Source: Alviniconcha marisindica
Taxonomy: Eukaryota > Mollusca > Gastropoda > Provannidae
Length of the DNA: 64,000 nucleotides
Reading direction: 5' to 3'
NCBI GenBank assembly: GCA_018857735.1
Contig: JABMCL010000565.1
Span: 1-64,000, forward strand
Shown: positions 50,087-60,959 of the stretch, piece after piece
Position numbering within the stretch: position 1 is the first letter of the stretch
Layout: each line of letters starts with the position of its first letter
The notes under the pieces: generated by a model
Database searches by the model: none
What the model was told of the DNA's origin: nothing
The model's input: the letters and a program-made list of their open reading frames with translations, nothing else
Program-made: the position numbers and the translations under genes

Positions 50087-50624
50087 ATACATGTGTGTGT
50101 ACATGCGTGCATATGTTTGTATGTCTCTTTGTGCTCTGTGTGTGGTTGTGAATGCTTTTGGGGGCGTTTAGGGTAGGAGGCATCAAAGACTGGGTGATAA
50201 TGGATCGCGTAGCGTAATTATTTAGAGTCTGCATCGAGTGATATGTTTTGCACGAAACTGGAGCTGTGAAGCTATTTCAGATAATATTTCAGAGGATCCC
50301 TGACGTCCTCAAACGGTGGGCGAGGGCCGTGAGCGCACAGAGATTGCACAGTGAAGAACACCGAGTCCTGAAAGCAGATACGTGCTGTGTAAGATGTTGA
50401 CATCTAATATGGCTTGCCTTTAGCTCACTTCATCATTTGCCGGTTGGGAACGTGCTGACCCAAAATTGGGTTATCAAGTCCAATTGCCGTGATCCAAAAA
50501 ACAACCCCAAAACACACCAAAAAACAAAAAAACAAAAAAAGAAGAAGAAGAAGGAAAATCCACTAAAGGTGAGTAAGAACTCGCATAAAAAAATAATAAT
50601 TATGTAGTGGTATTTACAATGACG

Positions 50625-50910
50625 TGCCTTTGGTGCTTAAAAGCCGCCATAATGTAGACACAGTAGGCCTAACAAAGCTGTGCTTTGGACGCCAGTAAGC
50701 CGCCATAATGTAGACACGTTTACAAAGTTGTGCTACTGATGCTCGTAATCCGCCGTAATGTAAACACGTTTACAATATTGCGTTTTTGACGCTAGTAAGC
50801 CGCCGTAATGTGGACGTTTACAAAATTGTGCTTTCGACGCTAAGCCACCATGGTATGGACACGTTTAAAAAGTTGTGCATTTGACTCTTGTAAGCCGCCA
50901 TACTGCTGTG
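50625..50910. repeat. Minisatellite, unit about 55 bp, five to six copies
   Basis: The unit is AAGCCGCCATAATGTAGACA followed by CGTTTACAAAGTTGTGCT and a GACGC segment. Confidence 0.9.
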
Positions 50911-51700
50911 TATGCAGTGTGTGGGCGTGGTGAAGAAAATGTCTGAGAAGACGAAGAGTTAGGTCTGAAGCCGAGATAGAGCACTGGCGCTTTGCCCAGC
51001 TCCAGTCCTTGCAACATTCCTACTTCCTCCAGGGATGTGTGTCATGGTTGTTTCAGTGCTTCCGCAGCAACACGGCTTGTGTGTAAGCAAAACAAAACAA
51101 ATACAGCACCGATGACGCACGGGCTTGGAGTTTTAGTGTTGCACGTGCATCAATCAACACGGCTTGCAACTACTAGGTCTGTGGCCGGGCGGCCACCGAC
51201 AGGATTTCTCGTCGCCTTGTATTGGTTTAGTCTACCATTCCATAGCCTGTGGCTACGGAGCGTCGTCATTTTTCCGCAGCGAGCCACAGAACACATGCAT
51301 GGTTTTGTCCCAGAGCCATCGTTACTTTAACAGAGAGCCACAAAAAGACCAAGGACAGAATATTAGGTGACCGACAGTCGAGAGCCGCCGTCTGCGCTAT
51401 CGGGACAAGGTTATCGTCACTTCCGTGTCTGTCCTGGTTGATCGCCAACAGCAGTGGGCCTCCTTCTGGAGGTTTGGCAAAGGTTTAGGTGTAGCATATG
51501 AACGAGTTGAACCATGCGGATTTTAACTGTTTCACAATACGTCACGGCACTGGCAGCTAGTGCATTGGACTTTCCCTTCGGCTTGTGACCGGCTTGTGTT
51601 TCGCACTATTAGGTTGTTTGCGGTAGACTAGTAGGCGTTGACTATGAAGAATCTGTTTGTCAGTGCAGTGTCTTCGTCTGCACCCCCCCCCCTCCCCCAC
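50910..51700. other. Stretch without a recognised gene
   Basis: Short frames here show no family similarity. CpG content is higher than in the intergenic DNA before 44 kb. Confidence 0.5.
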
Positions 51701-51714
51701 CCCACCCCCTCCCC

Positions 51715-51783
51715 CACCACACACACACACACACACACCACACACACACACACCACACACACCCCGTATAGGGTTCGAATTCT

Positions 51784-51815
<32 letters not shown>

Positions 51816-51950
51816 CGTACAGGTACAGGGTTCGAAATCTCAGCAGATTAGCCATCCACACACACACACACACCACACTCACGCACCACGCTCGCGCGTG
51901 CCGTATAGGGTTCGAATTCTCAGCTGATTAGCCATCCACACTCACCGGCA
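51715..51950. repeat. (CA)n tracts alternating with a GGGTTCGAATTCTCAGC block
   Basis: A block around GTAYAGGGTTCGAAWTCTCA occurs three times (about 51766, 51825 and 51901), each separated by CA repeats. Two copies also share GATTAGCCATCCACAC. The GGTTCGA core is like a pol III B box, so the source may be a SINE head. Confidence 0.8.
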
Positions 51951-52184
51951 GGGCAGCTGCACAGATCGTCAGCACTACACGTGCAAGACAGGAAATGCAA
52001 GACGCGCCGTCTCAAAGCCTGCTGTGGGCCAGGCGATGCGTAGTTAAGTTCGGCAGCCTCGTCTGGATTGACCTTTGGAACAGCATCCCCCACACAGCAC
52101 GAGCGCGGATGGTGTCTACATCGAGTCACCGGCTTCTTTCTCTGCAGCAGGCCGCACGTGCTTGCATCTGCATCTGTATCTGTC

Positions 52185-52600
52185 ATCACCCAGTGTTGGT
52201 AGTTTACAGGGTTGCCTGTCTGTGCTTGCATGTCATCACCCACTGTGGATGGTTTACAGCAGGGTGGCGTGTCTGTGCTTGCATGTCATCACCCAGTGTT
52301 GATGGTTTACAGGGCGGCTTGACTGTGGTTGCATCTGTCATCACCCACTGTAGATGGTTTACAGGGTGGCGTGTCTGTGCTTGCATGTCATCACCCAATG
52401 TGGACGGTTTACAGGGTGGCTGATTGTCTGTGCTTGCATCTGTCATCACCCACTGTGGATAGTTTACAGGGCGGCTTGTCTGTGGTTGCATGTCATCACC
52501 CAGTGTGGATAGTTTACAGGGTGGCTTGTCTGTGGTTGCATCTGACATCACCCGGTGTGGATGGTTTACAGGGTGGCTTGTCTGTTCGCACTGATCACCT
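52185..52600. repeat. Minisatellite, unit about 50-56 bp, seven to eight copies
   Basis: The unit contains CATCACCCAGTGTGGATGGT then TTACAGGGTGGCTTGTCTGT and GGTTGCATCTGT or CTTGCATGT. Confidence 0.93.
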
Positions 52601-52679
52601 CCAAGTTGTTTTGTTGTTAGGCTCGCGAATTGTCTCAATGAGAGGTATACTGGATGGAACAGATACCACTGAGAGAGAG

Positions 52680-52953
52680 AGAGGGGTGGGGGTGGGGTGG
52701 GGGGGGGGGGGGAGAGGAGATGGGGGAACTATAGCTATTCAGTGACACAGTCGTCACCGGTGATTCTGCATTACGAGGGGCGGTGGCGTGAGCCGTTGGA
52801 ATATTTCATTAACTGTGAGGGTCAAAGTCACACGACAGTGTTCATAAAGCACATCCCAGTTTTGAAGAGGACGGGCAACTGAACCGAGCGGACTGAAACC
52901 GACGTCCGTCTGCTTAGCAGCCTTGCGTCTTTCCGCTGGGCCAAACCGGCTCA
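52680..52953 (-). mobile_element. tRNA-derived SINE, degenerate copy
   Basis: Its reverse complement starts GTGAGCCGGTTTGGCCCAGC, like the complete copies. It contains the body module and a G-rich stretch at 52685-52725 at the position of the internal poly-C. The B box is lost. Confidence 0.7.
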
Positions 52954-52959
52954 CGATAC

Positions 52960-54060
52960 CTCCAAGCAACGGCTTATGTCATGTTTATATTAACCCATTC
53001 ACTGCCATGCTTGCCGCGCTGTCACTCTTGAAACGACCACTAAAAGTGCCAAATTTGAAATCTTTAAAGCCTCTTTTGCCCTTCTCGTGAGCGCATAAAA
53101 GGATTTCTGTCAAAATGCTCAGTATTGAATGTGGACTTGTTGTGGTACCATCAAATATGCTGTTTGAATGGCGTATGTGTGTGCACTTTTCAGCCCGGAA
53201 ATTTTACAAGCTGGCGCAGTGAAAGGGTTAAAGCGGGCGTTGTCGACCACATTAGACTTCATTTTCACTGATTTTTTTTATTATTAGTTATTTGTTTTTG
53301 GCAGCAAAGCAATGCAAGGGTGACCTCGTCACACTCCAAGCATCGCTTTCCGGCACCTTCCTCCGAACTCTGCCAGAATTGGTTACGCCACCGAATCGAT
53401 CTTTAGCTCCGCGCAGCTGTCCACCGACGCTGTCAGCAAGGTTTCGGCACTAATAAGACTGCGGAAGCAACTTAATGTCCAAGCACGCCCGTAAACATGA
53501 GGCACGTCCGCCCCGGGTTAAAAAAAAACAAGAAAAAAAAAAGAGGGGGGGGGGGGGGGGGGGGAAGGAGAGAAAAAAGAAGAAGGAATTCTCGATTCAA
53601 ACGATTGGGGTTTCATTGGGGTTTCATTTGTACTGGTGTAACTGTAAGCAACGATTGGGGTTTCATTTGTACTGGTGCAAGCAACGAGAGCGGTTATAAA
53701 GGAAACCCCTGATATAATTGGAGTTGTCTGTTGCAAACTTACTGCCATTTCAGCACCGACCAAAAAACTGTCCGTTAAATGACAGTTTTTCGAGACCTCC
53801 TGTGGGGTAATCCGCGGTTATGCCAGTGGTTGGAGGAAGCATGTGGTAAACCGGTGCTTGGAGCTTGGGGTGACCTTTAAACCGACGGGAATCTGTAGTT
53901 TCAGATGCACCCAGGTTCAGTATGGGTGAAGTTTGCTGAAGAGAGCGGCGCCCGCACAGTTTTCATAACTCCACGTGCAGTGCTCGCGTGAAGAAGGCCA
54001 TTAATTGGCGTGTGTAAGATTATACAGCGAGTCAGCGGCGAAACCTCCGCTGGGTCGTGA
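52960..54060. other. Intergenic stretch without a recognised gene
   Basis: It contains a 20-base G run (53545-53564) and a 34-bp near-duplicate around GATTGGGGTTTCATTTGTAC at 53600-53680. No coding sequence is recognised. Confidence 0.5.
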
Positions 54061-54069
54061 CTGACAGAA

Positions 54070-54246
54070 GGTAGGTAGGTAGTGTTGCTTAATGTCCTCA
54101 GATGTCAGTTGACATATTAGGGACAAGCTGTGACCCATGCCGAAGCATGGTTCACTATAGCTTTACGTCCACGGAAACCAGAAGGCTCGTTAGGACGGCC
54201 AGCCCAGGACGGCCACCTCGACTCTCACACAGCTCCTGAACTATGA
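54070..54246 (-). mobile_element. Short retroposon, family 2, copy 1
   Basis: The copy is 177 bp and very similar to 57739-57919. It is flanked by TGACAGAA at 54062-54069 and 54247-54254. On the minus strand its 3' end is a simple CTAC repeat. Confidence 0.75.
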
Positions 54247-54249
54247 TGA

Positions 54250-54555
54250 CAGAATTAATGCACTTGTAACGTAGTCTTAGCCTCGCTGCTCGCTACCCCA
54301 TTATTTCACGTGGCCGAAACTGGAGAAGTGTGGAGCTAGGACAGTGAAACGATCAGCCACGTTTGCATGGCTGTTTATGAATCTTTTCGACCTAGGGGTG
54401 TACTCATGAGTCGGCGTTTAGTACTTCACTGCACAGTTCTGTTGCACAAAGACAACCACGTATGCGATTTAGTACGGCAAAAGGTGTATCAGGGGCAGGT
54501 ATGTATTGTGTAAACGTACACGGGACTGAATGCGTGGATGCCGAGGTTACATACA
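54250..54555. other. Short unique stretch
   Basis: No gene, RNA or repeat is recognised. Confidence 0.5.
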
Positions 54556-54557
54556 AA

Positions 54558-54559
<2 letters not shown>

Positions 54560-54640
<81 letters not shown>

Positions 54641-54661
54641 CGCGCGTGTGTGTGTGTGTGT

Positions 54662-54713
<52 letters not shown>
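54560..54713. repeat. (GT)n microsatellite, about 150 bp
   Basis: GT repeat with a short GCGC interruption. A second, CA, tract lies at 54805-54850. Confidence 0.98.
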
Positions 54714-54715
<2 letters not shown>

Positions 54716-54814
54716 CGAATAATAATAACAAAAGGGATTTTTTTTTTTTTATAACGCCCACCTACCACATGGGAGCACAGGGCGCTTTACAGTAACAATA
54801 ACAACACACACGTG

Positions 54815-54853
<39 letters not shown>

Positions 54854-55099
54854 CGGACGGGGGATAGGCACTACTGTCAAAGAAAGAAAGAAAAAGAAGA
54901 AAAAAGAGAGAAAAAAGAAGAAGAAACCAATTTACAAATCGTTGTTAAACAGGTGCGTCTTGAGGGCGGCCGTGAAAGAGTAGAAAGAATGAGAGCGGCG
55001 GAGTGTTAGAGGCAAACTGTTACAAACAGTTGGGGCCAGCGAATGTTGGATTATCTATTAGACAAAAAGATATGTGTCTAAATGTGTCTGAAACAAAAG

Positions 55100-55102
<3 letters not shown>

Positions 55103-55168
<66 letters not shown>

Positions 55169-55193
55169 CATGAGTGCGCGCGCGCGCGCGTGT

Positions 55194-55233
<40 letters not shown>
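55103..55233. repeat. (GT)n-(GC)n-(GT)n microsatellite
   Basis: Alternating purine-pyrimidine tract with a GCGCGCGC core. Confidence 0.97.
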
Positions 55234-55236
<3 letters not shown>

Positions 55237-55239
55237 ATT

Positions 55240-56015
55240 CGGTATCAGGATAACGAGCGCTCAACCTCAGCCCAGTGCTTTTCATACTGAAACTGTTGTG
55301 AAATTTTAAAACATTTTGGAACTGTGTGATGCTTAAATTTAGCGCTCATAGACACACGCGAGGAAGAAGAAAAAGAAAGAAAAAAGAAGAAGAAAAAAAT
55401 CAAGATGAAGGGGGGACGTTGTCTTCATAAAGGGCCTTCCGCAACGCCAGCACTTTCTTGGGAAACCTAGATCATTCATTCAGCGTTGATAAACCAGTGC
55501 GCTCAGGGCGCTTTCAGATTCTCGGTACTATTTGTGGTTTCATGACTTGTGTTTCATCTTGATAAGACTTGTGTTTCATCTTGATAAGACCTACCTGGTT
55601 GACAGTCAGTGGTGTCAAGTGTCGAGAATCAGTCAAGAATGTCTGTGGTACTGGCGGCGTTGGGGTCCAGGCATGTCGATCAAAGCCAGATTGGAACAGT
55701 GACCTGGCCTTTGCAGCAAGATCGACAGCCAGCAACAGTGGACTTACGAGAATGTTTGAGACCGGTTTTAAACAAAGGCAGATCGTTCTGGTTTTTCTTC
55801 TGTTTTTCTAAACGTGACCTGTCGCCATCAGAATAGAATTTCAGTTGTAAGACTAAAGAAAGGGGGGCGTCAACCTTTTACCCTAGAATATAATTATCCA
55901 CCTTTAAAGATGATTCGGTGACTTAGGGCGTACGACTCTCCGTCTGTCTGTCTATATGTCTCTGTCTCTGTCTCTCGCTCTGTCTCTCTCTCTCCCTCCC
56001 TCTCTCTCTCCCTCC
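55240..56015. other. Stretch without a recognised gene
   Basis: It contains GA-rich and CT-rich low-complexity DNA and a local 22-bp duplication, CTTGTGTTTCATCTTGATAA, near 55548-55590. Confidence 0.5.
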
Positions 56016-56017
56016 AG

Positions 56018-56112
56018 TTCAATGTTGCTTTACGTCCACAAAGACCATAATTAGGGACGGGAAGCGAGCCCAGGACGGCCACCTCGACTTTCACACGGCT
56101 CCCGAGCTCCGA
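56018..56112 (-). mobile_element. Short retroposon, family 2, partial copy
   Basis: It shares GCTTTACGTCCAC, ATTAGGGACGG, GCCCAGGACGGCCACCTCGA and TTTCACACGGCTCC with the copies at 54070 and 57739, with an internal deletion. Confidence 0.6.
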
Positions 56113-56494
56113 CTCTTTCTCTCTGCACGCGCGCGCATAATTATATGCCGTGAGAGTGATGTGCCCTCGGCGTTGCGTGGAAGGACGTTTGGCATCCGTA
56201 TTGGCTTTGATTTCCGCTGGGGGGGGGGGGGGGGGGTTGCTGTCCCATGCTGGTATTTGCTGCTTACTGAGCGTAATAAGAAAAGTCGGCCAGTGCTTGC
56301 GGATTGTTTGGACCAGTGCCAAAGTGGGGGGGGGGGGTTCGCGAGGCCTCACCCACTTGGATGTTTCTTAACGCCCCCCCCCTCCCCCCCACTTCTCCTC
56401 CCCACCAAACCGCCAGTCCCACACACAAACAGTTGTGTCTGCTACGACGTGTTTTTTTTGTTTTTTTTGGGGGGGGGGGGGGGCAGGGGTATCA

Positions 56495-56603
56495 CATCTC
56501 ACACGCACACACACACACACACACACACACCACGCACAGCATCATATCACAACACACACACGCACTCACTACACACGCACACATTCATACACACACACAC
56601 ACA

Positions 56604-56635
<32 letters not shown>

Positions 56636-56649
56636 CATTTACACACACA

Positions 56650-56706
<57 letters not shown>

Positions 56707-56815
56707 CGTGCACCCATTTACACACACACACACGCACACACACACACACCACACACGACGCCGCACACGACCCCCCCCCCCACCTCCCATCCTCACCCCG
56801 ACACACACACTCATG
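56495..56815. repeat. Complex (CA)n microsatellite cluster
   Basis: About six CA tracts are separated by short variable spacers. G and C runs lie nearby at 56219-56236 and 56469-56484. Confidence 0.95.
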
Positions 56816-56987
56816 GGTTCAAATGGGAACATCACCGACACAGAGTGGCCCAGTGCAGTGGGGTTAGTCGTGGCTCTACTAGTGCAGCGGAGTCCACGCG
56901 CCGGAGAGACCAGGGAGGGATGATGGCGGTAGGCAACAACAACTGTGACAGGGGGTTCAGTCCCGCTGAGGGGCGCACGTTTGCCTA

Positions 56988-57314
56988 AGTAAGTAAACAT
57001 GGTGCTTAACGTCCACAGAAACCATAAGGCTTATTAGGGACGGGGAGAATGATGGGAAAGGGGTATGGAGGTGGGGGAAGAGGGAGAGTATATATATATA
57101 TACTATCGCTACACTGTCACCACCAGAATGACCCGCATTAAGATGGGCAGCGATGAGAGCCATTTTAATGTTTCATTAATTGCGGGGGACAGAGTCACAA
57201 GACAGTGTCCACAAACCACAACTTTTGAAGAGAAAGGAGAGCCGAAGCGGTATCGAACCGAAGTCCTTCCGCTTACCAGCCTACCGCCTTACCGCCAGGC
57301 CAAACCGGCTCTCA
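56988..57314 (-). mobile_element. tRNA-derived SINE, complete, with perfect target-site duplication
   Basis: The reverse complement starts TGAGAGCCGGTTTGGCC, with an A box (TGGCCTGGCGG) and B box (GGTTCGATACC). It continues through the same body as 1243-1587 and ends GCACCATGTTTACTTACTT. It is bounded by identical 12-bp repeats CACGTTTGCCTA at 56976-56987 and 57315-57326. Here the internal C-rich stretch is not expanded to a pure run. Confidence 0.93.
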
Positions 57315-57738
57315 CACGTTTGCCTATCCAGAATCGTTCTCTTATTTGCCTCTTCAGGTTGGAGTGGTCATCTGTGAGAAGTTTTCTCTGTCGGTGAGTC
57401 AGCAGCGCATGTCCAGCAGAGTGTGGCCTGAAGCAGAGCAGAGTGTGGCCTGAAAGTGTTGAAGTGTTTGGTGACACGTACGTGCCTTGTGTTCTTCTTG
57501 ACGTACGTGTGACCCGTGTAGGTAGAAGCGGGTAAGCTAGCTTTGGGAGTGTTCTCGGTCTCTCCGACGTGCTAATTAAGCGCTTAATTGCCACGGATCC
57601 AGGAGGTGGACTGGGCTGGCTGTGTCGCACGGCATCCTGTGTCTCTTTATGGTGAAGTTTTCGCCGGTGCCAGAGCTCTGGAAGTGGGAATTAAGTGCCG
57701 CGTCTCGACCAGGTGTTCATGGCGCACGACACAGCTGG

Positions 57739-57919
57739 TGATGATGATGATGAAGTGATGCTTAATGTCCTCAGATGTCGGCTGACATATTAGGGACAAG
57801 CTGTGACCAGTGCCGAAGCATGGTTCAGTATAGCTTTACGTCCACGGAAGCCAGAAAGCTCATTAGGACGGACAGCCCAGGACGTCCACCTCGACTCTCA
57901 CACAGCTCCAGAACTATGC
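57739..57919 (-). mobile_element. Short retroposon, family 2, copy 2
   Basis: The copy is 181 bp and is flanked by ACACAGCTGG at 57729-57738 and 57920-57929. On the minus strand it ends in a (TCA)n tail. It shares nearly all of its length with 54070-54246, but the tail is a different simple repeat. Confidence 0.8.
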
Positions 57920-58305
57920 ACACAGCTGGCAGTGCAGCGGTGGCTATATACCCACGTCAGTATCCACCCCAAGGGATGGAGGCAGGACGGATGGCATCAA
58001 AATGTGCCATAGACTCTTGGCGTTCCTCTCCCCAGCCACAGGGGATGGGGGTGGGGGTGGGGTGGGGGGGGCGGAGGAGGGTGGTGGTGGTCAGTTTGTA
58101 GTTTTGTCCATTAAAGTGAAAGATGTTGTTATGGAGCACCTGGTTGGTTGACCAGCTCCATATATATATATATATTGTGACCCTACCTTCTGAAATGAGT
58201 CTCATTGATACTTTTCCTAAAATGCATCTTTGCCTTGCAGACATGTTCAAAGTGTTTACCCGCTCTGTCTCTCGCAGGTTTGCCTGACCGAGAAATAACG
58301 TCATC

Positions 58306-58591
58306 ATGGACCTCGTCATGTTTTCACAAATCGCTGAGATCACAGACAGCCTGTACCTGAGCAGCGCGGCAGCTGTGAAGGGGGAGAAGATTCGTAGCCT
58401 GGGCATCACCCACATCATCAATGTCACCATGGACATCCCCAACCTCAAGATGCACAACGTGGAGAGCATTCAGATCCACGTGGACGATGTCCCATCAGCG
58501 CATCTAGGAGTTTACTTTGATCGTTGCGCTGACAAGATAAACCAGGTGAAGACTGAGAATGGTGTGGGTTTTTTTGTGTGTGTGTATGTGT

Positions 58592-58630
<39 letters not shown>

Positions 58631-58903
58631 CGTGCATGTGTGAGTGTGCTTGTGCATGCATGCATGCATGCTTTTGCCTGCGTATGTGTTTGTGTGTGTG
58701 TGTGTGTGAGTGTGCGTGTGTGTATGCATGCTTGTGCATGCGTATGTTGTGTTTGTGTCTGTGTGTGTGTGGGGGGTGGTGCCTGTTCGTAGTGTGTTTT
58801 TATGTGGTTTTGCATTGTTTTTTTAAAAGGAAATGCATGAGTTTACTTTGTTTTGCAGCTAGCCCCCTTGTCATTCCTGCAACGCGCAGCAGTGTGTGAG
58901 GCA

Positions 58904-58974
<71 letters not shown>

Positions 58975-59387
58975 ATGTGTGTAGAAGGGAGAGAAATACA
59001 CTGCTTCCATCCATCAGCCAGAGGAAAATGAATGACATACGTCATGTGCCTGTTTGTGTGCAGGTGGCACGTATGCGGGGTCGGACCCTGGTGCACTGTG
59101 TGGCGGGCGTGAGCCGCTCAGCCAGTATATGCATAGCCTACCTCATGAAGTACGAGCGCATGACGCTGGACCAAGCCTACAAGCACTGCAAGCGCCGGCG
59201 CCCCGTCGTCCACCCCAACGTGGGTTTCTGGCGCCAGCTTATTGACTATGAGCGCCGTCTCTTCGGCCGCAACACCGTCAAGATGGTGCAGTCCTCCATC
59301 GGCTTGATCCCCGACGTCTACAAGAAGGAGACGGAGCACATGGTCTGGCTGCCCACTGCCAGTCGCAGTCATCACTATGGCTACTAG
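58306..59387 (+). CDS. DUSP14: DUSP14-like atypical dual-specificity phosphatase (2 exons)
   Basis: Exons 58306-58545 and 59064-59387 join in phase 0 and give 187 residues (human DUSP14 has 198). The P-loop LVHCVAGVSRSAS has the standard HCX5R (His91, Cys92, Arg98). Asp61 in HVDDVPSAHLGVYFDRCADK sits where DUSP14 has its general acid. RRPVVHPNVGFWRQLIDYER and FGRNTVKMVQSSIGLIPDVY are close to DUSP14/DUSP18. In vertebrates DUSP14 (MKP6) acts on MAP-kinase pathway components. An acceptor at 58277 precedes the ATG, so a 5' UTR exon lies upstream. The intron holds (GT)n tracts at 58571-58790 and 58904-58975. No hydrophobic tail is present. Confidence 0.95.
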
Positions 59388-59389
59388 TG

Positions 59390-59945
59390 CGACCGTACAA
59401 CAGCCAGGCACCAGTTCCTCTGTTGTGTGCGATGAGAAATCCACCTTGTGGTTGTGCGTCTTTCTTTTTTCATCTGTGTATGTCTTCGTCACTTCAGTAG
59501 AAGAACTCAGGCAATGTAGGGTGCCTGGTGTTGGCCTTACCTGAGTGTAGCCAGGTGTGTGGAAATAGCTTCAACCTTATGCTCTGCAGTTTTGAGATAA
59601 AGGGTAACGTGGACACACCTGTTACTGGTGGAATACAGTAATAAAAGAGATGATAGTAACATGATGATGATTACCAGCACGCGTGTAGAGGTGGTGTGTA
59701 CGCAAGGATAGTAATGATGATTACAGTAATCAAAAGTAACAACAACTGACCTTAGTACATTCTTTTGTAAGACAGGTGTAACTTGTAAGCGAATTGCCAG
59801 CAGTTGTGGCATTCAAGTTTTACTTTCATGAGCACTGTAAATGACATGACTGCAGTTGTCCTCAGTACCTAGGTCATAGGTGGAAGCTTGCCTCTGGCAG
59901 TATTGGAGTTTTTACCAACCAACCAACCAACCCCCCACCCCCCAC
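59390..59945 (+). other. 3' flank of the DUSP14-like gene
   Basis: AATAAA at 59640-59645, about 250 bases after the stop, is a candidate polyadenylation signal. A longer transcript to the AATAAA near 61847 is also possible. Confidence 0.4.
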
Positions 59946-59954
59946 AATATTTTA

Positions 59955-60360
59955 GATCTGATAGATTCAGATTCTTTATTCACCAAGTTTTACAACAAGG
60001 AAAGTGTCTCGAAAGCAGTAAGCATACAAACATAAGCAAACAACAAGACTGACATACATCAACTAGCAACCCATTTGCACTAACAAAACAACACCCAAAT
60101 GCACATACACACATCTACGCGCACACGCACATACACACACCTGCACGAGCGCGCACACACACACACAGACACACACACACACACGCCATAAGTATGAGTA
60201 ATGTTCTAATGTAAAATATAGTCCTATGTCTATGACTAAGATAGGCAAAGTAAAAGTTCAACACACACACATACGCACACACACACACACACACACATTT
60301 ATAAGTAACAGTTAACATTCCATTTCATAATATAAAATCCTACTTTTAAGACAGAGCTGA
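59955..60360 (-). mobile_element. Possible LINE 3' end
   Basis: On the minus strand it ends GAATAAAGAATCTGAATC, a typical non-LTR retrotransposon 3' terminus. The rest is interrupted by CA repeats and contains two diverged copies of a block around TAAGATAGGCAAAGTAAAAG. No coding part remains. Confidence 0.35.
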
Positions 60361-60391
60361 GTAAGAGTTCAATAACAGCAAGAAACGCGCA

Positions 60392-60448
<57 letters not shown>

Positions 60449-60670
60449 TCACTCATGCACCTGCACACATGCCCCACCCCTCCCCCCTCCGCACATACAC
60501 ACTTGTAGATAATGTTAAAATTACACGATAATAGAAAAGAATAAAAATATATAAAATCTGATACCCATATGTTGCCAAAATTGAAAGTCTTCAAACATTT
60601 TGCAGCAGTAGTTATTGAGAGTTGGGAAATTCTCCGCTTTTACTGTGTCAAAGTAATTCTCATATGGAAA

Positions 60671-60955
60671 ATATTGATCTTTGAAAGCAGCAAACACCCC
60701 ACGCTTTAGACTACACTAGAATCTTTTTTTAAGGACACAGTAAAAAAAGATCTTTTTTATATTTTTAATTCAAGCAAATTGGTCTTAGAAGAAGGGCACC
60801 CTTTGGTGAAGGTATTGATCTTTGAAAGAAGCAAACAGCCCACATTTTAGACTACACTAAAATCATTTTTTAAGGCCACAGTTAAAAAAATAAAAAAAAT
60901 AAAGAAGAAGAAAAAAAGCAGATTGATCTTAGAAGAAGGGCAGCGTTTGCTGAAG
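60671..60955. repeat. Tandem duplication, period 141 bp
   Basis: Landmarks are ATTGATCTTTGAAAG, TTTAGACTACACTA and TTGATCTTAGAAGAAGGGCA, the last with variation. The A-rich middle differs between copies. Confidence 0.9.
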
Positions 60956-60959
60956 GGTT

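Noticed and set aside
52040..52130. A LINE C-terminal fragment (DLWNSIPHTARA)
   Set aside because: One short motif of the WNSLP type without any neighbouring reverse-transcriptase blocks is too little to call.
56161..56988. A 275-codon open frame across the CA cluster
   Set aside because: Most of it is low-complexity His/Thr sequence from microsatellite and G/C runs. There is no family similarity or codon structure.
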